A stretch of DNA of 64,000 nt from Burkholderiales bacterium (lineage in GTDB: Bacteria; Pseudomonadota; Gammaproteobacteria; Burkholderiales; Burkholderiaceae_C): assembly GCA_021732385.1 (NCBI GenBank), contig JAKFVA010000022.1:40767-104766 (forward strand), in the 5' to 3' direction. This document shows, in pieces, positions 47,620 through 57,135 of the stretch (its first letter is position 1; the number at the start of each line of letters is the position of its first letter). The notes beneath the pieces are model-generated. The model was given only the letters and a program-made list of their open reading frames with translations. It searched no databases and was not told the origin of the DNA. Both the position numbers and the translations under genes were made by a program.

Positions 47620-49319
47620 ATGCACCTACAGAGCCACTGTTGTTCAAGCGCTCGTTAGGCGGTCAGGAACGTGAACTGGTCAGCTTCGCCACGCATCCCA
47701 GCCGTTATCAGCACTGGAGCCTGCGTGTTGAAGACGACGTGGCGTGTCTGAAGCTCGACATCAATGAAGATGGCGGCATCAAGCCTGGCTACAAGCTGAA
47801 ATTGAACAGCTACGACCTGGGCGTGGACATTGAACTGCATGACGCGATCAACCGCATCCGCTTTGAGCATCCCGCCGTGAAAGTAGTGGTGTTTGAGAGC
47901 GGCAAGGAGCGCATTTGGTGCTCTGGTGCCAACATTTACATGCTCGGTCTGTCCACTCACGCTTGGAAAGTGAATTTCTGCAAATTCACCAACGAAACCC
48001 GCAACGGGCTGGAAGACTCTTCGCACCACGACGGCCTGAAATCACTCGCTGCCGTCACTGGTGCCTGCGCGGGCGGCGGCTACGAGTTGGCACTGGCCTG
48101 CGATCGCATTGTGATGGTCGATGACCGCTCCAGCACCGTGAGCCTGCCCGAGGTGCCCCTGCTCGGCGTGCTGCCCGGCACGGGGGGACTGACCCGCGTG
48201 ACTGACAAGCGCCAGGTGCGCCGCGACTTAGCTGATATTTTTTGCACCACCTCGGAAGGCGTGCGCGCCGACCGCGCCAAAGATTGGAAGCTGATTGACG
48301 CCTTTGCCAAGCCGCAACAGTTTGACGCCTTGATTGCTACTGAGATAGAAGCGCTGCGAACACAGTCCACGCGCACTGGTGCTGAAAAAGGCATTGAACT
48401 CACGCCGCTGAAGCCGCTGATTGACGATGCCGGCTACCACTACCAAACGGTGGATGTGCAGGTCAACCGTGACACACGCATTGCCACCTTTACCGTGCAT
48501 GCCCCTGCCGCGCCCATTGAGTCGACACCCGAATCCATCGTTGCCGCAGGCGTGCAGTGGTGGCCGCTCAAGCTGCAGCGCGAGCTGGATGACGCGATTT
48601 TGAATCTGCGCACCAATGAGCTCGAAGTGGGCACCTGGGTTATCAAAACCCGAGGCAATGCACAGTTGGTGATGCAGGCCGACGCGGTGCTGGAACAGCA
48701 CAAAGATCATTGGCTGGTGCGCGAAACCGTTGCAGCGCTGCGCCGCACATTGGCGCGCATTGACGTGACCAGCCGCTCGCTGATTGCGCTGGTGGAGCAG
48801 GGCTCGTGCTTTGCGGGCACGCTGTTTGAACTGGCGCTGGCTTGCGATCGCATTTACATGCTGGATTTACCGGACTCGCCTGATGCTGCACCCGCGCTGC
48901 AATTAAGCACAGCCAATTTTGGCCGCTACCCCATGGTCAACCACCTGACGCGCTTGCAAACCCGCTTTTATGAAGACGCCAGCGCCATCACGCAACTGCA
49001 AGGCCTGGCTGACAGCCCATTGCGTGCCGACCAGGCCTTGGCGCTGGGCCTGGTCACATTGACGCCTGACGACATCGATTGGGACGACGAAATCCGCATC
49101 ATGCTGGAAGAGCGCGCCAGCCAGTCGCCTGACGCGTTGACCGGAATGGAGGCATCGTTGCGCTTTACTGGCAAAGAAACCATGGAAACGCGAATTTTCG
49201 CGCGCCTTTCAGCCTGGCAAAACTGGATTTTCATTCGACCCAATGCGGTGGGCGATGAAGGTGCCTTGAAACTGTTTGGTACGGGTAAAAAACCTAAATT
49301 TGACTGGAGAAGAATATGA
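47616..49319 (+). CDS. boxC: 2,3-Epoxybenzoyl-CoA dihydrolase BoxC
   Basis: BoxC opens the ring of 2,3-epoxybenzoyl-CoA with two waters, releasing formate and the 3,4-dehydroadipyl-CoA semialdehyde. The 567-aa protein is a double-length crotonase-like enzyme. The first half has ERIWCSGANIYMLGLS and GACAGGGYELALACDRIVMV; the second half repeats the fold with EQGSCFAGTLFELALACDRI. Length and motifs fit BoxC closely. It overlaps boxR and boxB by 4 nt each. Confidence 0.96.
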   Translation: MNAPTEPLLFKRSLGGQERELVSFATHPSRYQHWSLRVEDDVACLKLDINEDGGIKPGYKLKLNSYDLGVDIELHDAINRIRFEHPAVKVVVFESGKERIWCSGANIYMLGLSTHAWKVNFCKFTNETRNGLEDSSHHDGLKSLAAVTGACAGGGYELALACDRIVMVDDRSSTVSLPEVPLLGVLPGTGGLTRVTDKRQVRRDLADIFCTTSEGVRADRAKDWKLIDAFAKPQQFDALIATEIEALRTQSTRTGAEKGIELTPLKPLIDDAGYHYQTVDVQVNRDTRIATFTVHAPAAPIESTPESIVAAGVQWWPLKLQRELDDAILNLRTNELEVGTWVIKTRGNAQLVMQADAVLEQHKDHWLVRETVAALRRTLARIDVTSRSLIALVEQGSCFAGTLFELALACDRIYMLDLPDSPDAAPALQLSTANFGRYPMVNHLTRLQTRFYEDASAITQLQGLADSPLRADQALALGLVTLTPDDIDWDDEIRIMLEERASQSPDALTGMEASLRFTGKETMETRIFARLSAWQNWIFIRPNAVGDEGALKLFGTGKKPKFDWRRI

Positions 49320-50740
49320 GCACCATTGATCTACAGGCCTTGATCCCCAACAACGTCAACCTGGCTGACAACCGCCAGTTGCAACGCGCCCTGGAGCATT
49401 GGCAGCCAGCCTTTTTGAACTGGTGGGGCGAGATGGGACCAAGTGATTTCAATGCCAAAGAAGTCTATTTGCGCACGGCAGTGGGCGTTGACGCGTCCGG
49501 CTGGGCCAGCTATGGCTACACGCCGATGCCCGATTACCGATGGGGCATCTTCATGGCCGACAAAGAAGAAGGCCGCAAGATTGGCTTTGGCGAAAACATG
49601 GGGCAAGACGTGTGGCAGGAAGTGCCGGGCGAATTCCGCTCTGCGTTTCGCCGTCTAATCGTCACCCAGGGCGACACCGAGCCAGCCTCGGTTGAGCAGC
49701 AGCGTTTGCTCGGCCATACCGCGCCCAGCCTGTACGACTTACGCAACCTGTTTCAGATCAATGTGGAAGAAGGCCGCCACCTGTGGGCCATGGTGTATTT
49801 ACTGCACGCCCACTTTGGCCGAGACGGCCGCGAGGAAGCCGAGGAACTTTTGGAGCGTCACAGCGGCGACGTGAACAAACCGCGCATCCTGGGCACCTTC
49901 AATGAGCCGATGGACAACTGGCTGTCTTTTTTCATGTTCACTTACTTCACCGACCGTGACGGCAAATTCCAGCTCAAGAGCTTTGCCGAAAGTGCGTTTG
50001 ACCCACTGGCGCGCACCTGCCGCTTCATGCTGACCGAGGAAGCGCACCATATGTTTGTTGGCGAGACCGGCATTGGCCGCGTCATCCGCCGCACGCTGGA
50101 AGTCATGAAGGAGCTTGATACTGACGACGTCGCCGCGTTGCGCAGAGCCGGCGTGGTTGATCTGCCGACGATTCAGAAATTCATGAACTTCTGGTTTACC
50201 AGCTCGCTCGATTTGTTTGGCTCCGAGGCGTCGAGCAACGCCGCCAACTACTTTGCCAACAGCATCAAAGGCCGTCCCGACGAAGCCAAGTTTGCCGATC
50301 ATCTGGAGCGCGACACCCGCATGACCATTACGGTCAGCGATGGCAAAGGCGGTTTGATGGACGAGTCGATTACGGTACGTAACGGCATGAATGAAATTAC
50401 CCGGCTGGAATACGTCAAGGACTGCAATGTTGGCCTGACGCGCTGGAACATGGGCATCAAGCGCGCGGGCGTTGACTTTGAATTCAAGCTGCCGTCCACT
50501 CGCTTTCGCCGTGCGGTGGGTGTCTGGGCGGGCCTGCATACCGACCCTGAAGGCAATCCCCTGTCTGCGGATGCATTCGAAGCGCAAAAAGACCAGTGGC
50601 TACCCACACCGGCCGACATCAGCTTTGTCAAGAGCCTAATGCAGCGCGTTACTGAGCCGGGCAAAATGGCTGGCTGGATTGCTCCGCCCGATCGTGGCAT
50701 CAACGCCCACCCAATTGATTACCAATACGTGCAGCTCTGA
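49316..50740 (+). CDS. boxB: Benzoyl-CoA 2,3-epoxidase subunit BoxB
   Basis: BoxB is the diiron oxygenase that epoxidises benzoyl-CoA, using electrons normally delivered by BoxA from NADPH. The 474-aa protein shows diiron ligand helices including NVEEGRHLWAMVYLLHAHFG (ExxH) and TEEAHHMFVGETG (E-E-x-H-H), and the family motif KDCNVGLTRWNMGIKRAGVD. The length matches BoxB. No boxA, boxD or lactonase gene follows; the next gene is a glycosyltransferase. Confidence 0.96.
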   Translation: MSTIDLQALIPNNVNLADNRQLQRALEHWQPAFLNWWGEMGPSDFNAKEVYLRTAVGVDASGWASYGYTPMPDYRWGIFMADKEEGRKIGFGENMGQDVWQEVPGEFRSAFRRLIVTQGDTEPASVEQQRLLGHTAPSLYDLRNLFQINVEEGRHLWAMVYLLHAHFGRDGREEAEELLERHSGDVNKPRILGTFNEPMDNWLSFFMFTYFTDRDGKFQLKSFAESAFDPLARTCRFMLTEEAHHMFVGETGIGRVIRRTLEVMKELDTDDVAALRRAGVVDLPTIQKFMNFWFTSSLDLFGSEASSNAANYFANSIKGRPDEAKFADHLERDTRMTITVSDGKGGLMDESITVRNGMNEITRLEYVKDCNVGLTRWNMGIKRAGVDFEFKLPSTRFRRAVGVWAGLHTDPEGNPLSADAFEAQKDQWLPTPADISFVKSLMQRVTEPGKMAGWIAPPDRGINAHPIDYQYVQL

Positions 50741-50856
50741 CCTCCGGCCCGAAGTGGTGAATAGCCAACTCTACAAGAGGGCAGTAGCTGCAGCCCGCTG
50801 AAGCCGGCTACGGCGTTCATTGGTGCAGTGGGTGTGGCTTGTGGCAACATCGTTGA

Positions 50857-51969
50857 ATGTATTTCGCACAGCCACCGCGGCGGGTTTTGATTATTTCCTT
50901 GCGCTTTTTGGGTGACGCGCTCATCAGCAGCATGATGGCTGACGGCATCAAGCGCCAGTGGCCGCAGTGCCAAGTGGATTTTTTGGTTTACGAGGGCATG
51001 CAAGGCGTGTTGGCAGGCAATGGTTGCGTAGATACCGTACTGACATTACCACCCCGCGCCAAGCCCATGGAGCGCATGCGCCTGCTGGTTGGGCTCTGGC
51101 GCTCTTATGACCTCGCTTTAACCGCGCAGTCGGGTGATTTCCCGCACCAAGTGCTTTGGGCTGCGGCGCGCCAGCGCATTGGTGCACTACCCGAGAATCC
51201 ACAGCATGCTTGGTGGAAAAAGCGCAGCGCGCCACGCTCGGTGGCCGAGTTGCCACACGAACACATTGCCAGCCGTTGCGCACGCGTCATGCGGCAGGCG
51301 GGCGTGCAAGCAGCCTTGCAGGTGCGCGTGCCTCAAACCAGCACTGTGCACGCCAATGGTTCGCAAAACCTACAGGCTACCCCCGTATTGCAAAACTATG
51401 CCGTGCTCAACCCCTGCGCGCGCTGGGCCTACAAGCGCTGGCACAGCGCAGGCTGGCTGGCCTTGGTGCAGCATTTGCAAGCGAAGGGCTTGTCAGTGGC
51501 AATTACTGGTGGCAGCACTGAGTTTGAAAAGCAGTACCTGGACACTTTGTTCGAAGCCGTGCCTGGCTTGGTCCGCTTAGATGGGCAATTGAGTTTTGCC
51601 CAATCGGCCCAAGTGCTCGCTGGCGCACGGCTGTATGTCGGCCCCGACACCTTCACCACGCATCTGGCCGCCGCTTGCGGCACCGCCACAGTGGCGCTTT
51701 TTGGCCCTACCGATCCGCGTATCTGGGGGCCGTTGCGTCAAGTGCCCGAGGGCCAGCAAGCCGTGGAACAGCACTACCTCGCAGCGCAGGCTTTGCAAAA
51801 AAAAGACAACACTTGGCTGCTGCAAAATACCCACGCAACCTGCGTACCCTGCCAGCAAGAGGGATGCGACCGGCATGCCAACAGCGCCAGCCGCTGCCTG
51901 GATGAAATGCCTGCCGAACAAGTTATCCGGGCAGTGGATGAAATTTTGGGATTGAATCGGTTAAAATAA
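50857..51969 (+). CDS. Glycosyltransferase family 9 (LPS heptosyltransferase-like)
   Basis: The 370-aa protein resembles ADP-heptose:LPS heptosyltransferases of the cytoplasmic face of the inner membrane: [20 protein letters not shown] at the N-terminus, [20 protein letters not shown], and [31 protein letters not shown], which forms the sugar-nucleotide site. The C-terminus has four cysteines ([12 protein letters not shown] and RCLDEM) that could bind a metal, as in one GT9 subgroup. The acceptor is unknown. tRNA-Pro begins 6 nt after the stop. Confidence 0.9.
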   Translation: MYFAQPPRRVLIISLRFLGDALISSMMADGIKRQWPQCQVDFLVYEGMQGVLAGNGCVDTVLTLPPRAKPMERMRLLVGLWRSYDLALTAQSGDFPHQVLWAAARQRIGALPENPQHAWWKKRSAPRSVAELPHEHIASRCARVMRQAGVQAALQVRVPQTSTVHANGSQNLQATPVLQNYAVLNPCARWAYKRWHSAGWLALVQHLQAKGLSVAITGGSTEFEKQYLDTLFEAVPGLVRLDGQLSFAQSAQVLAGARLYVGPDTFTTHLAAACGTATVALFGPTDPRIWGPLRQVPEGQQAVEQHYLAAQALQKKDNTWLLQNTHATCVPCQQEGCDRHANSASRCLDEMPAEQVIRAVDEILGLNRLK

Positions 51970-51975
51970 CTGCTT

Positions 51976-52052
51976 CGGAGTGTGGCGCAGCCTGGTAGCG
52001 CACCTGGTTTGGGACCAGGGGGTCCAAGGTTCGAATCCTTGTACTCCGACCA
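51976..52052 (+). tRNA. tRNA-Pro (anticodon UGG)
   Basis: A complete cloverleaf is seen: acceptor CGGAGTG pairs with TACTCCG, the anticodon stem CCTGG/CCAGG closes the loop TTTGGGA, giving TGG at positions 34-36. The T loop is GGTTCGAATCC and CCA is encoded (52050-52052). The gene is 77 nt and follows the glycosyltransferase gene by 6 nt. Confidence 0.97.
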
Positions 52053-52067
52053 CGATGCAGCAAAAAT

Positions 52068-52117
52068 GGCCCGCTGGACTTGATTGACCAAGTTCAGTGG
52101 GCCGTTTCATTTTTGGC
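52068..52117 (+). terminator. Strong intrinsic terminator between the two tRNA genes
   Basis: GGCCCGCTGGACTTG (52068-52082) pairs with CAAGTTCAGTGGGCC (52089-52103) around a 6-nt loop: 15 bp with two G-U pairs. The T-rich stretch GTTTCATTTTT follows. This should end transcription of the glycosyltransferase/tRNA-Pro unit, so tRNA-Arg probably has its own promoter in the next few bases or some readthrough. Confidence 0.8.
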
Positions 52118-52133
52118 TTGCTGTTTGCACTGT

Positions 52134-52210
52134 CTGCCCGTAGCTCAGTTGGATAGAGCACCGGCCTTCTAAGCCGGTTGTCGGGGGTTCGATCCCCTCC
52201 GGGCAGACCA
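52134..52210 (+). tRNA. tRNA-Arg (anticodon UCU)
   Basis: The acceptor stem CTGCCCG pairs with CGGGCAG, the D-arm is GCTCAGTTGGATAGAGC, and the anticodon stem CCGGC/GCCGG closes the loop CTTCTAA with TCT at 34-36. The T loop is GGTTCGATCCC, and CCA is encoded at the end. The 3' end is 5 nt from the stop codon of the convergent glutathione transferase gene. Confidence 0.97.
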
Positions 52211-52215
52211 AAGTT

Positions 52216-52908
52216 TCAACGCTTTTGGTATTGCGTATTGCCAAACAGTGCTTCGCGTGCCTTGGTGTCGGTCAATGGCACGCGCAAATCGGCCAACACT
52301 TTGCAGCCGCGCTGCACCGCCGGGCGTTCGCCAATCGAATCGAACCATTGCTTTAGTGTCGGGTAGTCGGCCCAGTCAATGCCCTGGTTTTGCCAGCTGC
52401 GCAGCCACGGATAGATGGCGATATCGGCAATGGAGTACGTTTTGCCGGCAATGAAAGTGGTTTTTTGCAGCTGCTTGTCCATCACGCCATACAAGCGCTT
52501 GGTTTCGTTGGTGTAGCGGTTAACCGCGTACTCAATCTTCTCGGGTGCGTAAATGCGAAAGTGGTGGGTTTGGCCCAGCATGGGGCCAACGCCGCCCATT
52601 TGAAACATGAGCCACTGCAAAACTTCGTACTTGGCGCGGTCGGTCTTGGGCAAAAATTTGCCGGTTTTGGCCGCCAGATACAGCAAGATGGCACCCGACT
52701 CAAACAGTGCAATGGGCTTGCCGTCCGGCCCGTCAGGGTCGGTCATGGCGGGGATTTTGTTGTTTGGGCTGATGGCCAGAAAGTCGGGCTTGAACTGGTC
52801 GCCTTTACCAATGTCAACCGGATGCGCGGTGTAGCGCAGGCCGCACTCTTCCAGCATGATATGAACTTTATGTCCGTTTGGGGTAGGCCAAGAGTAGAGG
52901 TCGATCAT
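52216..52908 (-). CDS. Glutathione S-transferase family protein (YfcG/Nu-class-like)
   Basis: The 230-aa protein has a thioredoxin-fold N-terminal domain (LYSWPTPNGHKVHIMLEECG, the cis-proline segment ISPNNKIPAM and ALFESGAILLYLA) and an all-helical C-terminal domain. NGHKV and SPNNKIPA are features of the bacterial Nu-class enzymes YfcG/YghU, which have disulfide-bond oxidoreductase activity toward glutathione. It is convergent with tRNA-Arg, and the intergenic space is only 5 nt. Confidence 0.9.
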   Translation of the reverse strand: MIDLYSWPTPNGHKVHIMLEECGLRYTAHPVDIGKGDQFKPDFLAISPNNKIPAMTDPDGPDGKPIALFESGAILLYLAAKTGKFLPKTDRAKYEVLQWLMFQMGGVGPMLGQTHHFRIYAPEKIEYAVNRYTNETKRLYGVMDKQLQKTTFIAGKTYSIADIAIYPWLRSWQNQGIDWADYPTLKQWFDSIGERPAVQRGCKVLADLRVPLTDTKAREALFGNTQYQKR

Positions 52909-52998
52909 GTTTTACCTAGTTGCTTTGTTGTCACTTGGAGTGCAGAGAGTTGGTGAAAGTTTGGTCAATAATGCGACTTTAGTGGAAATGACCAGACC

Positions 52999-53694
52999 AT
53001 GTTGGAGCGCATCAAAAAAGCATTCGCCAAGCAGACCGTCGCCGAGTTGCCCAGCCTACTGGATGCCAACCCGGCTTCGGCTTGGGCGTCCATGCGCGGC
53101 TTGAACCTACAGCAGCGCAGCCAGGGCAAAGGCGTGGCAATTGATGGCAGCGTGATGGGCAAACCCTGGCGCATAGAAATAGGCAAGCCGACGCGCGACT
53201 TCATCCGAAACGAGGAGCTGCGGGCGCGCGCCGAACTGGGCATCCATGAAGACATTGGCCTGCTCATCATGAACCGGCCCTTGAAACTGGCGCTGGAAAA
53301 GCAGGCGTATGAGCGCTACACCGACAGCCTGCAAACCCAAGTTGACACCAGCCTGCCGCAAGAGCTGCGCTGGCTGTCGATGTATGACGAAGTGGGCTGG
53401 GACAGCCTGCCCGGTGAGTTCTGGGACCGCTACAGCATGCTGGCCGACCAGCGCGCCAATGCACTGGCTTGGCTTGATGCATCACTGGCCAATTTGCTGC
53501 TGGACTGGCCTGCGCCCAGCCCGCACGTACAGACACCTTTTATGCTGATGCTGCTACGCGGCAAGGCGTATTTGCGCATGGAATACCAGCCCGCCAATCT
53601 GCCCACACTCGAACACGCCGCCAGTATCTTCACCAGCGCCTGCGAGTCAGCGTTGGGCGCTTTTGGCGCAGCGGGCGCGGGCCAGCCGCTTTAA
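52999..53694 (+). CDS. Conserved hypothetical protein, 231 aa
   Basis: I do not recognise a named family. The protein is soluble, without signal or membrane segment. A segment GKGVAIDGSVMGKPWRIEIG followed by RDFIRNEELRARAELG looks like a small beta-hairpin and helix. The C-terminal half is helical and Trp-rich (EFWDRYSMLADQRANALAWL). Coding quality is good. It stands alone between the divergent glutathione transferase gene and a repeat-bearing spacer. Confidence 0.8.
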   Translation: MLERIKKAFAKQTVAELPSLLDANPASAWASMRGLNLQQRSQGKGVAIDGSVMGKPWRIEIGKPTRDFIRNEELRARAELGIHEDIGLLIMNRPLKLALEKQAYERYTDSLQTQVDTSLPQELRWLSMYDEVGWDSLPGEFWDRYSMLADQRANALAWLDASLANLLLDWPAPSPHVQTPFMLMLLRGKAYLRMEYQPANLPTLEHAASIFTSACESALGAFGAAGAGQPL

Positions 53695-53828
53695 GGCGAC
53701 AAACCGCCTAAAAACACTGAAAACGACCTGAAAAGGTTGCTTTTGACTCGCCAGCACATTGCGAGACTGTTTTTTAAGTTTTCAGGCGTTTTTTTAGGTA
53801 TTAAATCTGTGTTTCGGCGAGCACAGAT

Positions 53829-53870
53829 GTGCGGGTACAGCTATCATTTTTTACTATACATTCAATAGCA
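53829..53870 (-). repeat. 42-nt intergenic repeat, copy D
   Basis: On the minus strand this copy starts TGCTATTGAATG, continues TATAGTAAAAAATGATAGC and ends GTACCCGCAC. It lies in the 199-nt spacer before the acyl-CoA dehydrogenase stop codon. No inverted partner is obvious, but the adjoining A/T-rich blocks (CCTGAAAAC, TTTTTAGGCG) resemble those beside copies B and C. Confidence 0.8.
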
Positions 53871-53893
53871 AAAATACGGCGCACTAGAATTTT

Positions 53894-55150
53894 TTACGCT
53901 GTTGTTGCCAACGGGTACTTGCCCAGTTCAGCCTTGGCAATGGCGTTGCGGTGCACTTCGTCGGGGCCGTCGGCAAAGCGCAAGGTGCGGGCGCCTGCGT
54001 ACGCATAAGCCAGTGGAAAGTCGTCGCACATACCGCCGCCACCGTGCGCTTGCATGGCCCAGTCAATCACTTGGCAGGCCATTAGCGGAGCCACCACTTT
54101 AATCATGGCGATTTCGTTTTTAGCGGCTTTGTTGCCTGCTGTGTCCATGATCCAGGCAGTTTTAAGGGTGAGCAGGCGTGCCATGTCGATCTTGCAGCGC
54201 GCTTCGGCAATGCGTTCTTGCGTTACGGTTTGCGCGGCGACCGCTTTACCAAACGCCACCCGGCTCGATGCGCGCTTGCACATCAGCTCTAGCGCCCGCT
54301 CGGCCAGACCAATCAGGCGCATGCAGTGGTGTACGCGGCCTGGCCCCAGGCGGCCTTGCGCAATCTCGAAACCACGGCCTTCGCCGAGCAAAATATCGCT
54401 GGCGGGCACGCGCACGTTCTCAAAATACATTTCCATATGGCCATGCGGTGCGTCGTCGTAACCCATCACGTTTAGCGGACGCACGATGCGAATGCCGGGC
54501 GCATCAGCCGCTACCATGACCATGCTTTGCTGCGAGTGGCGCGGCGCGTCGGGGCTGCTTTTACCCATAACAATGTAGACAGCGCAGCGCGGGTCGCCGG
54601 CGCCGGAGATCCACCATTTGTGGCCGTTAATTACGACATCGTCACCCTGGCGCTCGATACGGGTGGCAATATTGGTGGCGTCGCTTGAAGCCACCTCGGG
54701 CTCGGTCATGGCAAAAGCGGAGCGGATCTCGCCATTGAGCAAAGGCTTGAGCCAGCGTTGCTTGTGTTGGGCGCTGCCATAGCGGGCGATGGTCTCCATG
54801 TTGCCGGTATCGGGCGCGTTGCAGTTGAAAACCTCAGGCGCCCATGGCACGCGGCCCATGATTTCGGCCAGCGGCGCGTACTCTTGGTTGGTCAAGCCAG
54901 CACCGCCTGCGTCATCCAGGCCAGCAGCTTGCGCGCTGTCAACCGGCAAAAACAAATTCCACAGCCCCGCACTGCGGGCCTTGGTTTTGAGCTGTTCAAT
55001 GGTGTGCAAATGCGTCCAGCGCTTGCCAGCAGCGGTATTGGCGGCCAGCTCGTCGGCGTAAGTTTTTTCGGCCGGGTAAATCTGCTCGTCCATGAACCGT
55101 AGCAGACGGGTTTGCAGCGCTTGTGTCTTGGGGGAGTAGTCAAAATCCAT
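53894..55150 (-). CDS. Acyl-CoA dehydrogenase, ACAD10/11 (LvaC-like) type
   Basis: The 418-aa flavoenzyme begins [20 protein letters not shown] and contains [20 protein letters not shown] (FAD loop), the [20 protein letters not shown] segment and a C-terminal [43 protein letters not shown]. This is the long acyl-CoA dehydrogenase group found with APH-type kinases. With the kinase gene 38 nt upstream it probably handles 4-hydroxyacyl-CoA substrates via a phosphorylated intermediate, as in levulinate catabolism. That role is inferred from the pair. Confidence 0.88.
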   Translation of the reverse strand: MDFDYSPKTQALQTRLLRFMDEQIYPAEKTYADELAANTAAGKRWTHLHTIEQLKTKARSAGLWNLFLPVDSAQAAGLDDAGGAGLTNQEYAPLAEIMGRVPWAPEVFNCNAPDTGNMETIARYGSAQHKQRWLKPLLNGEIRSAFAMTEPEVASSDATNIATRIERQGDDVVINGHKWWISGAGDPRCAVYIVMGKSSPDAPRHSQQSMVMVAADAPGIRIVRPLNVMGYDDAPHGHMEMYFENVRVPASDILLGEGRGFEIAQGRLGPGRVHHCMRLIGLAERALELMCKRASSRVAFGKAVAAQTVTQERIAEARCKIDMARLLTLKTAWIMDTAGNKAAKNEIAMIKVVAPLMACQVIDWAMQAHGGGGMCDDFPLAYAYAGARTLRFADGPDEVHRNAIAKAELGKYPLATTA

Positions 55151-55188
55151 GGTGGCCTCGTGGTGTGAAAGGGGAAAATTTCGATGGC

Positions 55189-56289
55189 TTAAACCTGTTG
55201 CGCAAAACGCCAGCCTAGTGCTGCCAAAGGCCGTGCGCCGGCTGCCGATGCGGCTGCCTGTGCGCTGGCCGCCGTGCCCATTTCGACGCGCTTGGCAATG
55301 CCTTGCAGGATGGCGGCCATGCGAAACAGGTTGTAGGCGAGATAAAAGTTCCAGTCGGCCTTGAGCGCTGCGGGTGTGGTCAGGCCAGTGCGCTCGCAGT
55401 AACGCTTGATGTAGTCCGCCTCGCTGGGGATACCCAAGGCCGGCAAGTCGAGCCCGCCGATACCGCGAAACGCGCCCGGCTCAATATGCCAGGCCATACA
55501 GTGGTAGCTGAAATCAGCCAGTGGATGACCCAAGGTGGAGAGTTCCCAGTCGAGCACCGCCAGCACGCGCGGCTCGGTGGGGTGGAATATCAAATTGTCG
55601 AGTCGGTAGTCGCCGTGCACGACACTGACTTTGCTCTCATCTTTGGCACTGGCTGGCATGTTGGCCGGCAGCCAGGCAATGAGCTGCTCCATCTCGGCAA
55701 TTGGCTGGCTCATAGGGCCTGCGCTATCAGCGCTGGCCTGGTATTGCTTGCTCCAGCGACCAATCTGGCGCTCAAAATAATTACCCGGCTTGCCGTAGCC
55801 TGCCAAGCCTTGTGCAGCAAAGTCCACCGTGTGCAGCGCCGCTATCACGCGATTTGTTTCACCGTAAATTGCGCTGCGCTCGACGGGCGTCATGCCCGGC
55901 AGCGACTGGTCCCACAGCACGCGGCCTTGCACATATTCCATGACGTAGAAGGCGCGGCCAATCACGGCTTCGTCTTCGCACAGGCACAGCATTTGCGCCA
56001 CGGGCACACCTGTGCCTTGCAAACCACGCATCACTGCAAATTCGCGCTCGATGGCGTGGGCTGAGGGCAGCAGCACGGCTTTGGGGCCAGGCTTGCAGCG
56101 CATCACATAGCTTTGCGAGGGCGTAATGAGTTTGTAGGTAGGGTTGGACTGGCCGCCCTTGAACTGCTCCAGCGTGAGCGGGCCCTGGTAGCCGGGCAAA
56201 TGCTGCGTGAGCCAGAAACTAAGATCGCCCAAGTCAAATGGCGCGGTATCCAGCGCACGGCTGCCAGCGAAATGGTCAAAGTTGCTCAT
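55189..56289 (-). CDS. APH-type phosphotransferase (LvaA/ACAD10-like kinase)
   Basis: The 366-aa protein has the aminoglycoside-phosphotransferase fold: [20 protein letters not shown] as nucleotide-binding loop, an ion-pair Glu in AIEREFAVM, the catalytic loop [15 protein letters not shown] and the metal-binding [15 protein letters not shown]. In this family the kinase phosphorylates hydroxyacyl-CoA rather than an antibiotic; human ACAD10/11 carry kinase and dehydrogenase as one fusion. It is transcribed just before the acyl-CoA dehydrogenase. Confidence 0.88.
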   Translation of the reverse strand: MSNFDHFAGSRALDTAPFDLGDLSFWLTQHLPGYQGPLTLEQFKGGQSNPTYKLITPSQSYVMRCKPGPKAVLLPSAHAIEREFAVMRGLQGTGVPVAQMLCLCEDEAVIGRAFYVMEYVQGRVLWDQSLPGMTPVERSAIYGETNRVIAALHTVDFAAQGLAGYGKPGNYFERQIGRWSKQYQASADSAGPMSQPIAEMEQLIAWLPANMPASAKDESKVSVVHGDYRLDNLIFHPTEPRVLAVLDWELSTLGHPLADFSYHCMAWHIEPGAFRGIGGLDLPALGIPSEADYIKRYCERTGLTTPAALKADWNFYLAYNLFRMAAILQGIAKRVEMGTAASAQAAASAAGARPLAALGWRFAQQV

Positions 56290-56306
56290 AGGCTGGGTGT
56301 TTGCTT

Positions 56307-57026
56307 TTAGTTGTCGACTTCAATAAAGCGCATCAGCGCCTCGCGGTTACGCACGACCAAACCGCCTGGCTCAATGCGGATAGCGTCTTCGCGCTCCATG
56401 GTTTTCAGCTCCTGATTCACGCGTTGGCGCGAGGCACCCAGCAATTGCGCCAACTCTTCCTGCGCCAGCTGAAGGCCAATTCGCACCTCGGCCCCATCGC
56501 CCAGCGAGGGCACGCCGTAGCTGCGCACCAGATGAAGCAACTGCTTGGCCAGACGCGCGCGCAAGGGCAGGGTGTTGAGGTCCTCCACCAGGCCATAAAG
56601 TTGGCGGATGCGGCGCGCATGCAGGCGCAGCAGGGCTTCGTACAGCTCGACATGTTGGTCGAGGATTTTTCGCAAATCACCGCGGGCCACGCAGACGATG
56701 GTGGTGTTGCCATGCGAATAACTGTCATGCGTGCGGCGGTCGCCATCAAAAATCGACACATCGCCAAACCAGATGCCCGGCTCGACATAGGTCAGCGTGA
56801 CTTGCTTGCCCGACAATGAGGTGGAACTTACCCGCACCGCGCCCTTGGCGCAGGCAATCCATTCCTCTGCTGGGTCGCCGCGGGCAGAAATCAGCTCGTC
56901 GTCACGGTAACGGCGTACATAGGCACAACGCAAGATATCGTGCCGAAGCGACGGAGAAAGTGACGAGAACCAACGCCCGGCATTGATGGCGGCTCGTTCG
57001 TCGTTGGTCAACATCGGATCTTCCAT
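56307..57026 (-). CDS. Crp/Fnr-family transcriptional regulator
   Basis: The 239-aa protein has an N-terminal cyclic-nucleotide-binding-like domain (RYRDDELISARGDPAEEWI, GIWFGDVSIFDGDRRTHDSY) and a C-terminal winged helix whose recognition segment is LAQEELAQLLGASRQRVNQEL. It has no cysteine cluster of the Fnr type, and the effector cannot be predicted. It lies 17 nt upstream of the kinase gene on the same strand and may regulate the neighbouring acyl-CoA genes. A second ATG four codons in is possible. Confidence 0.9.
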   Translation of the reverse strand: MEDPMLTNDERAAINAGRWFSSLSPSLRHDILRCAYVRRYRDDELISARGDPAEEWIACAKGAVRVSSTSLSGKQVTLTYVEPGIWFGDVSIFDGDRRTHDSYSHGNTTIVCVARGDLRKILDQHVELYEALLRLHARRIRQLYGLVEDLNTLPLRARLAKQLLHLVRSYGVPSLGDGAEVRIGLQLAQEELAQLLGASRQRVNQELKTMEREDAIRIEPGGLVVRNREALMRFIEVDN

Positions 57027-57135
57027 GCGTTATTGTGGCGCTGCACGCGATAAGGGCTTGTTTGGGTTGTCGCGCAGGCGTCTAGGTAACCCGCATTGAC
57101 GCACAAGCATTGAGATGGCTTGCGGCAAACGGTGC

